Positions 1 through 11,109 of a stretch of 64,000 nucleotides of DNA are shown here, piece after piece; within the stretch, counting starts at the first letter, position 1, and every line of letters begins with the position of its first letter. The notes under the pieces were generated by a model. It did no database searches, was not told the origin of the DNA, and was given only the letters and a program-made list of their open reading frames with translations. The translations under genes and the position numbers were made by a program. Source of the DNA: Bidens hawaiensis (lineage: Eukaryota; Streptophyta; Magnoliopsida; Asterales; Asteraceae). The stretch lies in contig JAIQDT010000027.1 in the NCBI GenBank assembly GCA_021521415.1, forward strand, positions 4,549,001 to 4,613,000, written 5' to 3'.

Positions 1-284
1 TTGATGATCGTTCCATTAATACGTCCTGATAAACCATTCCATTTCTGTAACCCTAATCGATTCCCTTTTATATTCCTACTTCTATAAATTGAAATTTTTG
101 GAGTAACAGTCTTTGTTTGTTTACATTTTTATTTTTCAAGTAATACATATTGTGTTAGTGATTCCGCCATTGACATGATATCTTTCTTACCTTAAAAAGC
201 AAGTCGTTAACCTACCTTGTCAACACCTTACGGTGAGGGTTACAACATTGGTGAATCGATTGTTATATTGGAGGAGGACCAATA
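1..284 (+). repeat. CopA 5' LTR, 3' part only
   Basis: This matches the last ~285 bases of the LTR at 11110-12204, including the shared run AAGTCGTTAACCTA and the segment around CACCTTACGGTG. It ends just before the PBS at 287. The terminal CA expected of an LTR reads TA here. The first ~800 bases of the LTR lie left of the window. Confidence 0.85.
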
Positions 285-286
285 AG

Positions 287-298
287 TGGTATCAGATC
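287..298 (+). other. CopA primer binding site (initiator tRNA-Met type)
   Basis: TGGTATCAGATC lies two bases after the LTR end. It differs by one base from TGGTATCAGAGC, the complement of the 3' end of plant initiator tRNA-Met used by most copia elements. Confidence 0.8.
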
Positions 299-618
299 TT
301 GTGTCCCGCTATTTGGTTAAAGAATCATTGGTTGTTTTTGAAGATTTAAAGATTAAGATTGACGTCAGCTGAACCACTGTTTATTGATCTGTGACGTCAA
401 CAACTCTTTTTTCTTCCAAATCTACAATCTTTGGTTTTCTATGTCTCTCTTTTATATTAAAGTTTGAATTTTTATTTGAGATCTTGCTCTTACATGACCA
501 GATACCTCAGATCTGAGGATTTCATCCATAGATATGATTGCTTTTCAAAAGAATTCTATGATTTTTGTTTAAGTTTTTTGAAGTTTTGTCATTAAAATCT
601 TCTAAAAATTACATAAAT
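299..618 (+). other. CopA untranslated leader
   Basis: This AT-rich stretch lies between the PBS and the presumed gag start (ATG at 619). I see no open frame, repeat or other gene in it. Confidence 0.6.
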
Positions 619-2880
619 ATGTCTAGTTATGAGGAGCAGGAAGTGTCTACTAACTAGATACATTGATTGTATGGACAATAAAATTTCATTAAGTGGAAGG
701 TATTGTTTGAAGCTGCTGTTTGTTATAATGATGTTGAAATGTGGACCTGTATCAAGAACGGACCCTATGTGCCCCAAGGAACAAATGACAATCCAACTGT
801 TGAAGCACGAATGAAGAAGTTGGCGATAGAGCTTTGGATATGGTGAAAATTTGTTTGTTTTGGGAGATCCTTACTAAAGTTGCTCACCATCAGACTGCAA
901 AAAAATGTATGATGCCATAATTGAAATGTTTGAGGGCAACACTAAGCTGAAGAATATCAAAAAGGAAAGACTTAAACAGCAATTTGATCGTTTCAAATAC
1001 AAAGATGGTGAGAGGATGAAGTTTGTACTGGAGAGATTTCTAGTTATTGTGAATGAAAATAGAACAACTAATTATGTTGTGTTTGATTTTGATTTGAATA
1101 CGAAGCTTTTGTCATCATTGTCAAAAGAGTGGTATACTGCTAGCAAGTTCATAAAGCATAAACCAAATTATAACACATTGAAACTTAATGATGTGATTTA
1201 CTTTCATCAAGCTGCTGAAATTGAAATGATAGAGAATGAAATGATCAGGGAAGATAAGCCTTGCTTCCAAGTATCAAATGCTCTTATTGCTCTAATGGGA
1301 AATCTGTCTACCAAGAACCAACATCAGATCCCTAACATTGAGGAACCAAGTTAGCATGGTGGAGAAACCCCAATGTGACTTCTAGCTGGGAGCTCTAGTA
1401 ATCAATGAAGTCAGTAAGGGTTTAATGTTCATCTTATTGATGATGATTCTGCCTCAATGGCAAGTGGGTATGCACCTTTTGTTGGTGGAAGCGGAAGTTA
1501 AGGATCAGATTACCAAAAATTATTCTCAACGTTCACAGACTCGTATTATGCTTTTGGAACATAAGAAGAATTGGTTTGGAACATATTGATGTTGATGATC
1601 TTGAAGATATGGACATGAGGTGGCAGGCAGCCATGTTGGCTTTGAGATGTAAAAGGCTGTATAATAGGACTGGTAGATCCCTCCAGGCCGTAATGAAAGA
1701 ATTGGTTTTGAAAAGTCAAAGGCCATTTGTTACAATTTCCAACAACCTGGACATTTTTCCAGAGAATGCAATCTTCCAAGACAGTTTAACAATAATCAAA
1801 GTAAGCAGTTTTAGTCAAGAAACCTGAACCAATTCCAGAACCAATACAAACAAGGACAGTCAAGATCATACAACAACAATTTCAACACTTATCCCAATTT
1901 CAACTAGAACTACCAATAACCTCAACAAAACAATCAAACAAAAACAACACCAACAAAAACAAAACCAATCAGCCGAGAAATCAAGGAAATGTTACACTTG
2001 TAGCCTACCAACAATATGGGAACTTTGACTAGAGCAATCATGAAGATGACATAAGAAAAGAAAATGTGTCTTTAATGGCTCAGACTGCAAATGATGCTTC
2101 TTTCTCTTCTTTAACACAGATACATTCAAACTCAGAACTTGAATTACTTGAAATCATTGAATCACATAAGTTAAAGCCAGGAAAACTTGAGAGTGTGTGC
2201 TTTAGAAAACAATGAATGATAAATATTTAATAATCAAGTGATATGGCCTATGAGTAACAAATTAAGAGCCAAGAAGAAGATATTATGGACAACTACAGAA
2301 TTCAATCAAGGTTTGTCACAGAGGTTGAAGGATTGAAAAGAATGGTAGTTGAAGAGAAGGTGAAGTATACCACACTTCAGGTGGAAAATGATTTTTTAAA
2401 GAATCTAGTGTTAACTGGTAACATTTGTGGTATTTTGAACAAGATTAAAGAGGAAGATAAATATAAGACTATGCCTCCACCATTCAATGACAACTACTCT
2501 TTGAAAGTTGGAAACGAGAAAAGGGAGGCATGCCTTAATCACTTCAGAGATGTTTTTCTAGACTAATTGGAATTTAGTGATAACTACAAAATGGTGGAAG
2601 TAAGTGGTGATGAAGAGTTTGTTTTTAGAGAAGATGTGAAAGATGAGAAATCAGTTGGAATTCAAGTATCTGAGGACGACTTTGATAATGAATGTTTAAA
2701 TGTGGATGATTTGGTTGATACAAGTGATGAAAGTTCAATTGATGAAGGTGTCAAGAACAAAATAAATGAAAAACCTGAATCAATTGACCAATTTCCATTG
2801 TTACCACCTGCTACACCAATAATGAAAAGACATTATAAAAAGATGATAAGAAAACCTGTGTTGTCAGGGAATATCTCATA
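619..2880 (+). pseudogene. gag: CopA gag, N-terminal and middle parts
   Basis: The frame starts MSSYEEQEVSTN at 619 and is stopped at once, but Gag-like sequence continues. The best part is 905-1354, a capsid domain of the UBN2/copia Gag type (MYDAIIEMFEGNTKLKNIKK, later YTASKFIKHKP). A zinc knuckle at about 1728-1769 reads CYNFQQPGHFSREC, with the second cysteine replaced by F. An Asn/Gln-rich stretch (1800-2000) follows, then a coiled-coil segment (2285-2560) and an acidic segment (2567-2880). Such a long, charged Gag tail is typical of Sireviruses. Several frameshifts and stops make it a pseudogene. The TIR element at 2871-3310 splits it from the part at 3311-4507. Confidence 0.75.
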
Positions 2881-3310
2881 GAATCGTAACCAACTTTCAA
2901 AAGTGTTCCAATTAGGTCACTAATGCATATATTTCTTAAATCGGGTCATTAAATCTTCAAATCGAGTCTCACCGATTTTTTTTGTTTGTTAAGAAAGAAA
3001 TGGAGGATAAGATTTTGGGGGTCGGAATTTTCAATATATGTAGTTATAATTTTAAAAAATTAAAAAACGTTAATTATATTAAAATTCAAAAATAAAAAAT
3101 AAAATCCATGTCGCCACTCAACGTCAACATCAAATAAAAGATAAAAATATTTCCTATGTGAAACAAAAAATAAAAACATTAAAAAAACATGTTAAAACCT
3201 TTAATTTAATAAAATATGAAAGTTGAGTAACCTAATTGGAACACTTTTTAAAGTTAAGTGACCTAACTGGAACACTTTTGAAACTTGGTTACTATTCTAT
3301 GAAATTGCCC
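2871..3310. mobile_element. Terminal-inverted-repeat element (MITE-like) inside CopA gag
   Basis: About 440 bp with long imperfect inverted ends. The left arm reads CATAGAATCGTAACCAA, and the right arm, reverse-complemented, reads CATAGAATAGTAACCAA. Both arms continue through TTTCAAAAGTGTTCCA and TTAGGTCACT. The right arm has a second, shorter copy of the GTGTTCCAATTAGGT block. The interior is AT-rich and non-coding. The CopB gag at 14790-14830 runs through the equivalent site without it, which supports an insertion. I cannot fix a target duplication, so I leave the superfamily open (Mutator-like is possible). Confidence 0.7.
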
Positions 3311-4507
3311 CTTTAACATATGTGAAGGTTCAAAAATGTCTATGGTAGCTTACAATGCTGTAAAGCCACCAAGCAGGGAGGTGTTGAGAAAAATCAAAAA
3401 TAACAACAAAAGGAAACCTAAGGAAACTTTCTCAAGTGATGAAGTTATTCCAGTGTACCCTGTTTTCTTTAGTCAAGAATTATTTGACATTGGTGAAGTT
3501 GAAACTGTTGAGGAGTATGAGAAAAGACAGACCAGGTACAAAGGAAGCCTGGATGAAGTGCCTGTAAAGATGGAGAAAATAAAATTTGTGAAAGACAAAG
3601 TTGATAGAAAAGATATCAAGATTGAAGAGTTTATCCCTTTTTAATTGATTTTTATGGGCTCAAAACTCATAAGACAAATGGTATTGAACCTCTCAGACCT
3701 ACTGAAAGGTCCAAAAAGGGAGTTTCACATGATAGATTCAAGTGAAAAGTATGGTGTAAAAAATGTGATGAGTATGGACATCACACAGATTCATTCAATG
3801 AAAGGTTTACATACAAACCAGTGTTTGTTCAAAATGAAATCAAGTTTGGACAAGACTTTGGTCTGTACATGAAGAAGTATGATGAATACTTAAGCAAAGG
3901 GAAGATGTGTTAAAAAGTAGAAGTGAAAGGCGAAAGTTCAAAAGCTGTGAATGAGAAGGATACTGTGGTAGTAGAACAAAAGGTTAGAAGAACTACTGTA
4001 CAACATGTAAAAAGAACAGTTCCGAAAACAAATCTAAGGTTGTCATCAAGAAGAATACTCAACCAATCAGAATTGTTCAAAGGGGTGATTCAAGATCAGT
4101 AAAGTCTGATGATTCAGAAAACTCACCTTTAAATGGAAAGAAAAATGACAAGAATGTGTTCTCTAAGAAAGATAAAAGAACTAAATGATGATGAGAAATT
4201 TCGGATGAAACATGGTCTTGAACTACATGGTTTCATGTAGAAACCAAGGTGTGTTGATCAAGTCTCTAGCAGAAAAGATGTGAGAGATGTCTCAAATGGA
4301 AAGGATTATGTGGGGCAAGAATACAAAAGCATAATTCCGTATGTGAAAACACCAAGCCCGATTTATAGTGGCTATGCAACAGATGAGTTTGATGTGTGTG
4401 AAGTAGTCTATGAAGATCCTAAGCCCAATCCAAATTCAAATTCACAAATTGTCCATATCACTGATGATTTGCAAGTTGATTCAACTTGCATTTCATTGCC
4501 AAACTGA
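3311..4507 (+). pseudogene. gag: CopA gag C-terminal part with second zinc-binding motif
   Basis: The frame at 3336-3644 (with SQELFDIGEVETVEEYEKRQ) matches CopB 14907-15060. At about 3755-3800 there is a zinc-knuckle-like CKKCDEYGHHTDSF (CopB: CKHCDAYGHHSDFF), then lysine-rich sequence, then an acidic stretch (4280-4504) ending in TGA at 4505-4507. CopB stops at the matching TGA (15872-15874), so this stop is probably ancestral rather than decay. A pyrimidine-rich tract ending in GCAG follows, after which protease coding begins. Confidence 0.7.
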
Positions 4508-4530
4508 TCATTTTTCTTTGATATGTGCAG
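4504..4530 (+). promoter_or_regulatory. Splice-acceptor-like gag/pol boundary, CopA
   Basis: CTGAT (branch-point-like), a T-rich run and GCAG fall between the gag stop and protease. The distance from the CAG to the protease aspartate codon is the same in CopA and CopB (36 bases), while the stretch before it differs in length. An intron 3' end would behave this way. I found no matching donor. Confidence 0.4.
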
Positions 4531-7500
4531 TAACAGTCCACACCAGACAATGAAGTATGGTATATGGATAGTTGATGTTCAAGGCACATGACATTTGACA
4601 AGAGGTCACTGGTGAACTATGAAGAGAAGTTTGTAGGCCCAGTTGCATTTGGGAGTGATGAGAATGGTGGAAAAATTGTTGGAAAAGGAATTTTAACCAA
4701 TGGCAAAGTGTCACTTGTCAATGTGTTCTATGTATAAGGATTACAATATAACCTATTAAGCATATCTCAAATGTGTGACAAGGGTTATAAGGTTGGATTT
4801 GATGAACTGAATATGAAAGAAGCTGTTTCTAGAGGAGTTACCTGTTTTGTTTCCAAAGCCACTGAAAATGAATTTAGATGGTGGCATAGAAAGCTTTGTC
4901 ATGTCAACCTAAAGAACATGAACATACTTGTGAAGGGTGAACATGTCATTGGTTTACCCACAAGAGATTTCAAACTAAAAGACAAATGCATTTCTTGTTA
5001 GAAGGGTAAGCATCACAAGTCGTCTCACAAAACATAACTAATAAACTCAATTGATCATGTTCTTGAAATGCTTCATATGGATCTTTTTGGTCATGTGAGT
5101 GTACCAAGCTTTGGCAAAAAGAGATATTGTTTGGTGATCATTGATGATTTTTCGAGATTTATTTGGGTTTATTTCCTAAGTACCAAAGATGAAGCTGCTG
5201 AGTTGATTAAGGGATGTGTTACAAGGGTTGAGAACTAGTTTGATGCAAGGGTGAAGATTATGAGAAGTGATAAAGAGACTGAGTTCAAGAATGGGGTAAT
5301 GGAAGAATTTTGCAATGAAAAAGGAATTATTCAACAATTCTCTGCTCCTAGAACTCCTGAACAGAACGGGCTGGCAGAAAGAAGAAAAAAGACACTCATT
5401 GAGGCTGCAAGGACCATGTTAGCAGATGCATTCTTGCCTGTTACTTTTTGGGGAGAAGCAAACAACACTGCTTGTTATGTTTAGAACAGAGTTCTTCTAA
5501 ACAAAATTCAAGTCAAAACTACTTATGAGATTTTGTTTAAAAGAAAGCCCTACATCAAGTTTCTCAAACCCTTTGGTTGCAAATGCTCTCTGTTAAACAC
5601 AAAAGATTTTCTCAACAAGTTTCAGTCGAAATCAATGTATTGATTCTTTGTTGGATATTCAACACACTCTAAAGCTTACAGAGTCTATGTGAAAACCATT
5701 TGAGTGTGATTGAATCATCTGATGTTGTTTTCAATGAAAGTCAATTTAATATTGTTGATGGAGCAGCATGGCTATTTGATCTTGAGAAGTTAATTAAGTC
5801 CTTCAAGATTTATCTTGAGGACTTTGATGAAACTTATTACATAACCAGTGTGCGTGTGGAAGAATCTTCAAAGAAGATTGATTTGGACAAGTTGTGGTCC
5901 AAGGTTGCCGGTAAAACACCTGAATACTGCTTCATAAAGGTTCCCTCAAGAGCTCAAAGTGATCAAGCTTCAGATCTAGTTCAAGAACAAGATCAAGAAC
6001 AAGGTAATTAAGACAATCAAGAGAACCAAGATGATCATGTCTAGAATGAGGCATATCCTAGCAACCAAGGTGATACTGAAGAAGCAAGAAAAAATAAAAT
6101 ATTCGAAGACTTGTTTCAAAGTTTGAATATTGGAAATAATGGTTCAACTACCTTTCAACAAAATAATGAAGAAGCATCTAAATTTCATGAAGCAACAACT
6201 GATTCGATCTTTGATGAACCTGATCTCAATGACACAAATCTTGATTCTACTTTTTCTACTGGTGTGATTATTCAATCCTCTTATGTTTAAAAGAATCACC
6301 CTCTTGAGAATATCATTGGGAACATCAATGAAAGAGTCACAAGAAGTGCTTCTGAATCTGCAAACATTTGTTTGTACTCCTGCTTTCTATCACAAATAAA
6401 ACCCAAGAACATTGTTCAAGCATTGAAAAACAATAGTTGGGTAGAAGCTATATAAGAGAAGGTGTCTCAATTCAGATATCTACAGATGTGTGTGAACTTG
6501 TAGACAAGCCAAGAAACAGATATGCCATTGGAACCAAATTGGTTTTTAGGAATATAAGAGATGAAAGAGGAATTGTGATTAAGCACAAAGCAAGACTTGT
6601 TGCTTTTGGATGCCTACAAGAAGAAGGGATTGACTTTGAGGAAGTCTTTGCACCAGTTGCAAGACTTGGAGCAATAAGGATTTAGTTGGCTTACGCTGCC
6701 TCAAAGAATATAAGGGTATTCCAATTGGATGTCAAATCTGCATTTTTGAATATAAAAATTGAAGAGGAGGTGTATGTGACTTGGCCACCGGGATTTGAGG
6801 ACCCTTATTATCCTAACACTGTGTATAAGTTAAATAAAGCTTTATATGAATTACATCATACTCCAAGAGCTTGGTATGATGAGTTATCTAATCATATACT
6901 TGATAATGGTCTTCAAAGGGGAGTTGTTGAGAAGACACTCTTATACAAGAAAAAAGGAAGATATTTGCTGCTATTACAAGTCTATGTAGATGATATTATT
7001 TTTGGCTCAACCAATGAAAAGATGTGTATGGTGTTTGAAGAAATGATGAAGTCCAAGTACAACATGAGTTCTATGTGAGAAATGAACTTCTTTCTAGGAT
7101 TGCAACTTCAACAGAAAGCTGATGGAATTTTCATATACCAGTCTAAGTATGTGCAACTAATATTAGACAAGTTCAAGTGTCATTATCTTAAAACTACTTC
7201 AACTTCTATGGACACACATGAGAAAATGATTGCAGATGAAAAGGGGGAGCCAGTAGATGAACATGAATAAAGAGAAAAAATTGGATCTCTGATGTATCTG
7301 ACTGCTTCAAGGCTAGATATCATGTTTGTTGTGTGTGTTTTTTCTAGATTTCAATCAAGTCATAAGGGTTGTCATATGAATGCTGTAGGGAGGATCTTTA
7401 GATACTTGAAGGGAAGACCTGATCTGGGAATTTGGTATCCAAAGAACCAGTCATTTGATCTAGTTACCTATTCAAATAGTGACTATGATGGGTGCAATAT

Positions 7501-7933
7501 GAGCAGGAAGTCTACTTCTGGAGGTTGTCAATTTTTGGGTGACAGATTGGTGTCCTAGCAGTGCAAGAAATAGACTACAGTGTCAACCTCAACTGCAGAA
7601 GCTGAGTATATTGCTGCATCTGCATGCTGTGAACAAGTTTTCTGGATTCAGAATGAAATGCTGGACTATGGTTTGAATTTTCTAAACACCCATATTTTCA
7701 TTGATAACATAGCTGCATCATTTATTGTTAAGAATCCTGTACAACACTCCAAGACCAAGCACATTGAAATCAGACATCATTTTATTAGGGGTTGTAGTGA
7801 AAAAAGTCTAATTGATGTTAAAAGAGTTGATACAAGTGATAATTTGGCTGAACTATTCCCAAAACCACTAGATAGAACCAGGTTCAACTTTCTTTTGAAA
7901 GCCCTAGGAATGATCAATTCTAATGAGGTCTGA
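4531..7933 (+). pseudogene. pol: CopA pol: protease, integrase, reverse transcriptase, RNase H
   Basis: Protease: the DSGCSRHM active-site box is near 4567, with the Gly codon now TGA. The integrase zinc finger lies at about 4880-5005 (WWHRKLCHVNL to CISC). The core follows with HMDLFG (about 5080), MRSDKETEF (about 5263) and the catalytic Glu of NGLAERRK (about 5380). The IN-RT linker is at 5640-6400. RT runs from about 6437, with the LDVKSAFL and YVDDIIFGS boxes (YVDD near 6985). RNase H has STAEAEYIAAS (7580) and IEIRHHFIRG, ending at a TGA at 7933. More than ten stops, for example at 5000, 5482, 6455, 7077, 7557 and 7573, break what is mostly one frame. The domain order and the YVDDIIFGSTNEK wording fit the SIRE/Sirevirus clade. 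Confidence 0.85.
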
Positions 7934-9064
7934 TTGATGATATGTGCTTGTTGTGCAAACTGACTATATGTTAAAAGTCTTGATGAATGTTTATTAGATT
8001 GATGTTTGTTTATGTGTTCAATGTTTGCTAATATGTGACCTAAAAGACTATTTGTGTGTATCTTAGGTGTCTTTGATACTTAAGATAATTATCAGTGAAT
8101 GTGTGATGTCATGAAAAGTATTTGATTTGATCTATTTAAATGAACTTATCTGATATCTTGATTATGTGAACTATCATATATGATGATATTGTTAGGATAT
8201 GCTAGGTTATACATTCTTGTGAAATCTGCTTGTTTTGATAATGTCATTTATATTGAGATATAAATATGTGTCTTGAATATGCTTCAAATGTTTGTGTCAA
8301 AAATTTGATGCTCAAATGAACATTTTCAAAGAAATTTTCCTCAAAACAATTTTGTCAAAACAGAGCAAGTTGATTATGGTGTTGAGACATGACAAGATTA
8401 TTCAGTTCAAGATTTATAAAGGCTTAAAAGGTTGGAAAGTGAAAATTGATCCAACCAATTGGGAAATTATAGTACATTGACTATCTGGCCAATCATATGG
8501 ATTTAATAGGCTAAAAAGACACTTAGTGCAGTCATTGACATGTATGGTTGCTTTCCCATGATGTGTAAAATCTAAGGTGATATAAACATACAAAAACTGC
8601 TAAACTTAATGTGGAGTTACATTGTTGTCTATGCATGTTCCAATATACATCTTTCCGAATGATGGGCAGAAAAGTGAATATCCAATATATCCAGTCACCT
8701 AAAATGAAGAGTCTTATTGAGAATGACAAAGAACAAATGTGAACTACTTTTTTTAATACTTATTCAACCAAAATATGATATGTGTTCACAAATTTTTATG
8801 TAAAATGCAAACATGAGGGTTAATTCTAGAACTACAGGGGTGGATGCAATCATATAAGTCCTTTAAACATTCGGAATGGAAGGCATGTAAGTCCGAAGTT
8901 CAACCACACATATGTTTGTAACTTTGAAAAGAAAATTCTAAATCTTTGAAAATGTTCTATCATTAAAAATTTTGACCATATATCTATGGGGTTGAAGTCA
9001 ATTCGGGGTGATCTAGAGAAAGCCAAATAAGCCTTGAGAATAGATATGTGTTATCCATGTTATC
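7934..9064 (+). other. CopA spacer between pol and post-pol ORF
   Basis: Non-coding and AT-rich. It aligns with CopB 31692-32630 and CopD 51360-52570, for example around GATGTGTAAAA.CT.AGGTGATATAAA and the block ending TAAGTGTTATCC. Short open stretches (8292-8480) are not conserved. The spacer is much shorter than in CopB because CopA jumps at about 9065 into the middle of the post-pol ORF. Confidence 0.65.
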
Positions 9065-10920
9065 CAACAGAGTTTGGATGATGCAAGGAGAAATAACCCT
9101 CTAATTGTGAGTTTCATAAGACATGGGTACAGATTTAAAAATTTTACTTATCTGACAAAGAGTTAAAAATATTGGTGGATAAGGAGGATTATGAATCAAG
9201 AAGAGGTTGGAAAAGAAGAATAGAAATTCCATGAAATACGGAGAATATCTGAGAAAACATGGACTGAATGAAAAAGATTTGAGTACTACGAGTTTCCATG
9301 ACTTGGAAAGACATTACAATGTTACTAAGGAAACAATAGAGATAGAGGAGAAGGAGAGATTGGCTAGAGAGACAAAGCAATCTGAAAAGGTTGATAAAAT
9401 AATGGAAAAGTATGGAGGAAAATGCAAATATCTGTTTGATTGAGGAATGGCTATAGGGCTTGTTAACAGTCTTACAAAAGATCAGGTTGAATATCACTTC
9501 AAAAGATTATCCATGAAAATTGAACCTAAGAAGTATGTGAAAAGGCCAAGAATTGTAACACTGGCTGAGAAGGCTAAAGCTGAAAAGAAAAGGAAATGGG
9601 AAGATAAGCAGTTGAGATTATTGAATAGGCTGATGGAGGCAAGCGAAAGATTAAATGAAATTCAAGGTATGAGCAAAAATGAAAAATTGAATTTCTACCT
9701 TTCTGAACTTGAAAAAGATGATCAAGAAAGAGCTCAAGCTTCAAAGACTGCTGAAGTTCATGTTATTTTGGAAGTAAAACCAGAACCAGTTGAACATAGA
9801 GACCCGATGATGAAGAAAGAATCAAGACATTAAAGGGAATTATGTTAAGAAAAGGAATGAATGAGAATGTGCTTGAGAATCTTGGAAAATCTAAATTAAA
9901 AGAACTATTTTATGAGCAGAAAGAAGAATGGATGAGAATTGAGGCTGAACAAAGGATTCCACAAAATTTTGAAGCTGGACCTAGTGGAGTTCGCTTTGTT
10001 CAAGCTGGTCAGCTTGGAAATCATGCTTTGCTTTTGATGATTGATAAACTGGCTCAAGTAGTCAGTGATAGCATTGATGAGTTGTGGGCTCTGCATGTTG
10101 AGATGATAATCTCTACGTATGAAAAGAAATTTTTGGGCCATTGGAGGGCACTAAAGCCAGAAAAGCAGTACCCTCTAGGCCCTCTGCTTCGAGACAACAT
10201 GTTCCTACAGCTGGATCACACAACATAGACCAGAAAGGCCACCAACTGATGTGGACCTACTTATAAAGCTATTCTATGACTCTATGTCTCATACTTTGAA
10301 GGTAGTGATGGATAGTAGAGAATTCAAGGAGATTATCTTTAAAGATGACTTTGCTGATTACAAGAAGGAGCAACTGGAAAATTGGCAAGTCTGGAATTGT
10401 ATGACTATCACAACAGAAACATACTTTTAGGCAGGCAACAGAATGAGTTGTCTAAGTATCTAAGAAGTGAAACAGGGATGTGATTCCCCTTGTTAAACAA
10501 GAAAAATAAGTGGAGAATATCTGAGTATGAAAAGACCAAGAGAGGCAGGAGGTTAAGTGATATCAAATGTGCTGAAATTGGCTACGTCTCCAAAATGAGG
10601 AACAATGATACTTTGGACAAAATGATTACTTGTATAAGTATGAGAAGAAGGATAAATAAGCCCAACCATGAAGTTCAGAAGAATGGTAGAATTGCTAGGA
10701 TTGACTATAAGAAGAATGGCTCCTACATTCTTAAGAACTCAAATGTGGTTGCATAGGGTACTATTAAAACTGATGAAGATCTGGCTTTCCTTCATGATTA
10801 AGATCTGAAAGATATAATGAACTGTACAATTTTGTCAATCATCCTTATCAACATCAACTGTTTATATTCAAGGAAAGGGCAGGAGCGGTGAGAATAGAAA
10901 GAAGACAAGCAGCCTATAGC
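9065..10920 (+). pseudogene. CopA post-pol ORF, C-terminal half only
   Basis: This is homologous to CopB 39435-40628 plus 49006-49670 and to CopD 53000-54796. Open pieces are 9207-9443, 9447-9833, 9842-10228 and 10490-10756. They are rich in Lys and Glu and look like charged coiled coils (EKIDKIM-type heptads). A conserved C-terminal block reads GRIARIDYKKNGSYILKNS. I recognise no enzyme motif and see no membrane helix or signal peptide. Sireviruses often carry an extra ORF after pol, called envelope-like in some members; this one has no envelope feature that I can see. The first part of the gene (34705-39430 in CopB) is missing. Confidence 0.65.
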
Positions 10921-11099
10921 TCAAGAAGATGAAGACCATGTTTTAGCTTAGGTTTTTGCTTTGTAATATCCACTGGACAGAATCTCACTTTGTAATATTT
11001 TGAATTTTTTATGTAATTTTATTTTGATTTGATGTGTATTTTGATCTAAGTGTATGTAACCACAGAAGTATTTTTGTACAACTAAGGGTGTTCCAATCT
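10921..11099 (+). other. CopA 3' untranslated stretch
   Basis: An AT-rich tract follows the post-pol ORF and contains TTTTGTAATAT/TATGTAATTTT-type repeats. It is shared with CopB (49680-49845) and CopD (54800-54938). No open frame is conserved. Confidence 0.6.
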
Positions 11100-11108
11100 A
11101 GGGGGAGA
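11100..11108 (+). other. CopA polypurine tract
   Basis: AGGGGGAGA lies one base before the LTR start (TGTTGGGATG). The same tract stands before the CopD LTR at 54939-54947. It primes plus-strand DNA synthesis. Confidence 0.85.
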
Positions 11109-11109
11109 T

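Noticed and set aside
4531..7933. Stop codons in CopA pol as a sign of directed C-to-T mutation (RIP or methylation decay)
   Set aside because: Some stops fit CAG/TGG to TAG, but many are GGA to TGA, GAA to TAA or TAC to TAA, so simple mixed decay is enough.
8292..8480. Short plus-strand frame in the CopA spacer
   Set aside because: Not conserved as a frame in CopB or CopD, no motif, AT-rich chance ORF.
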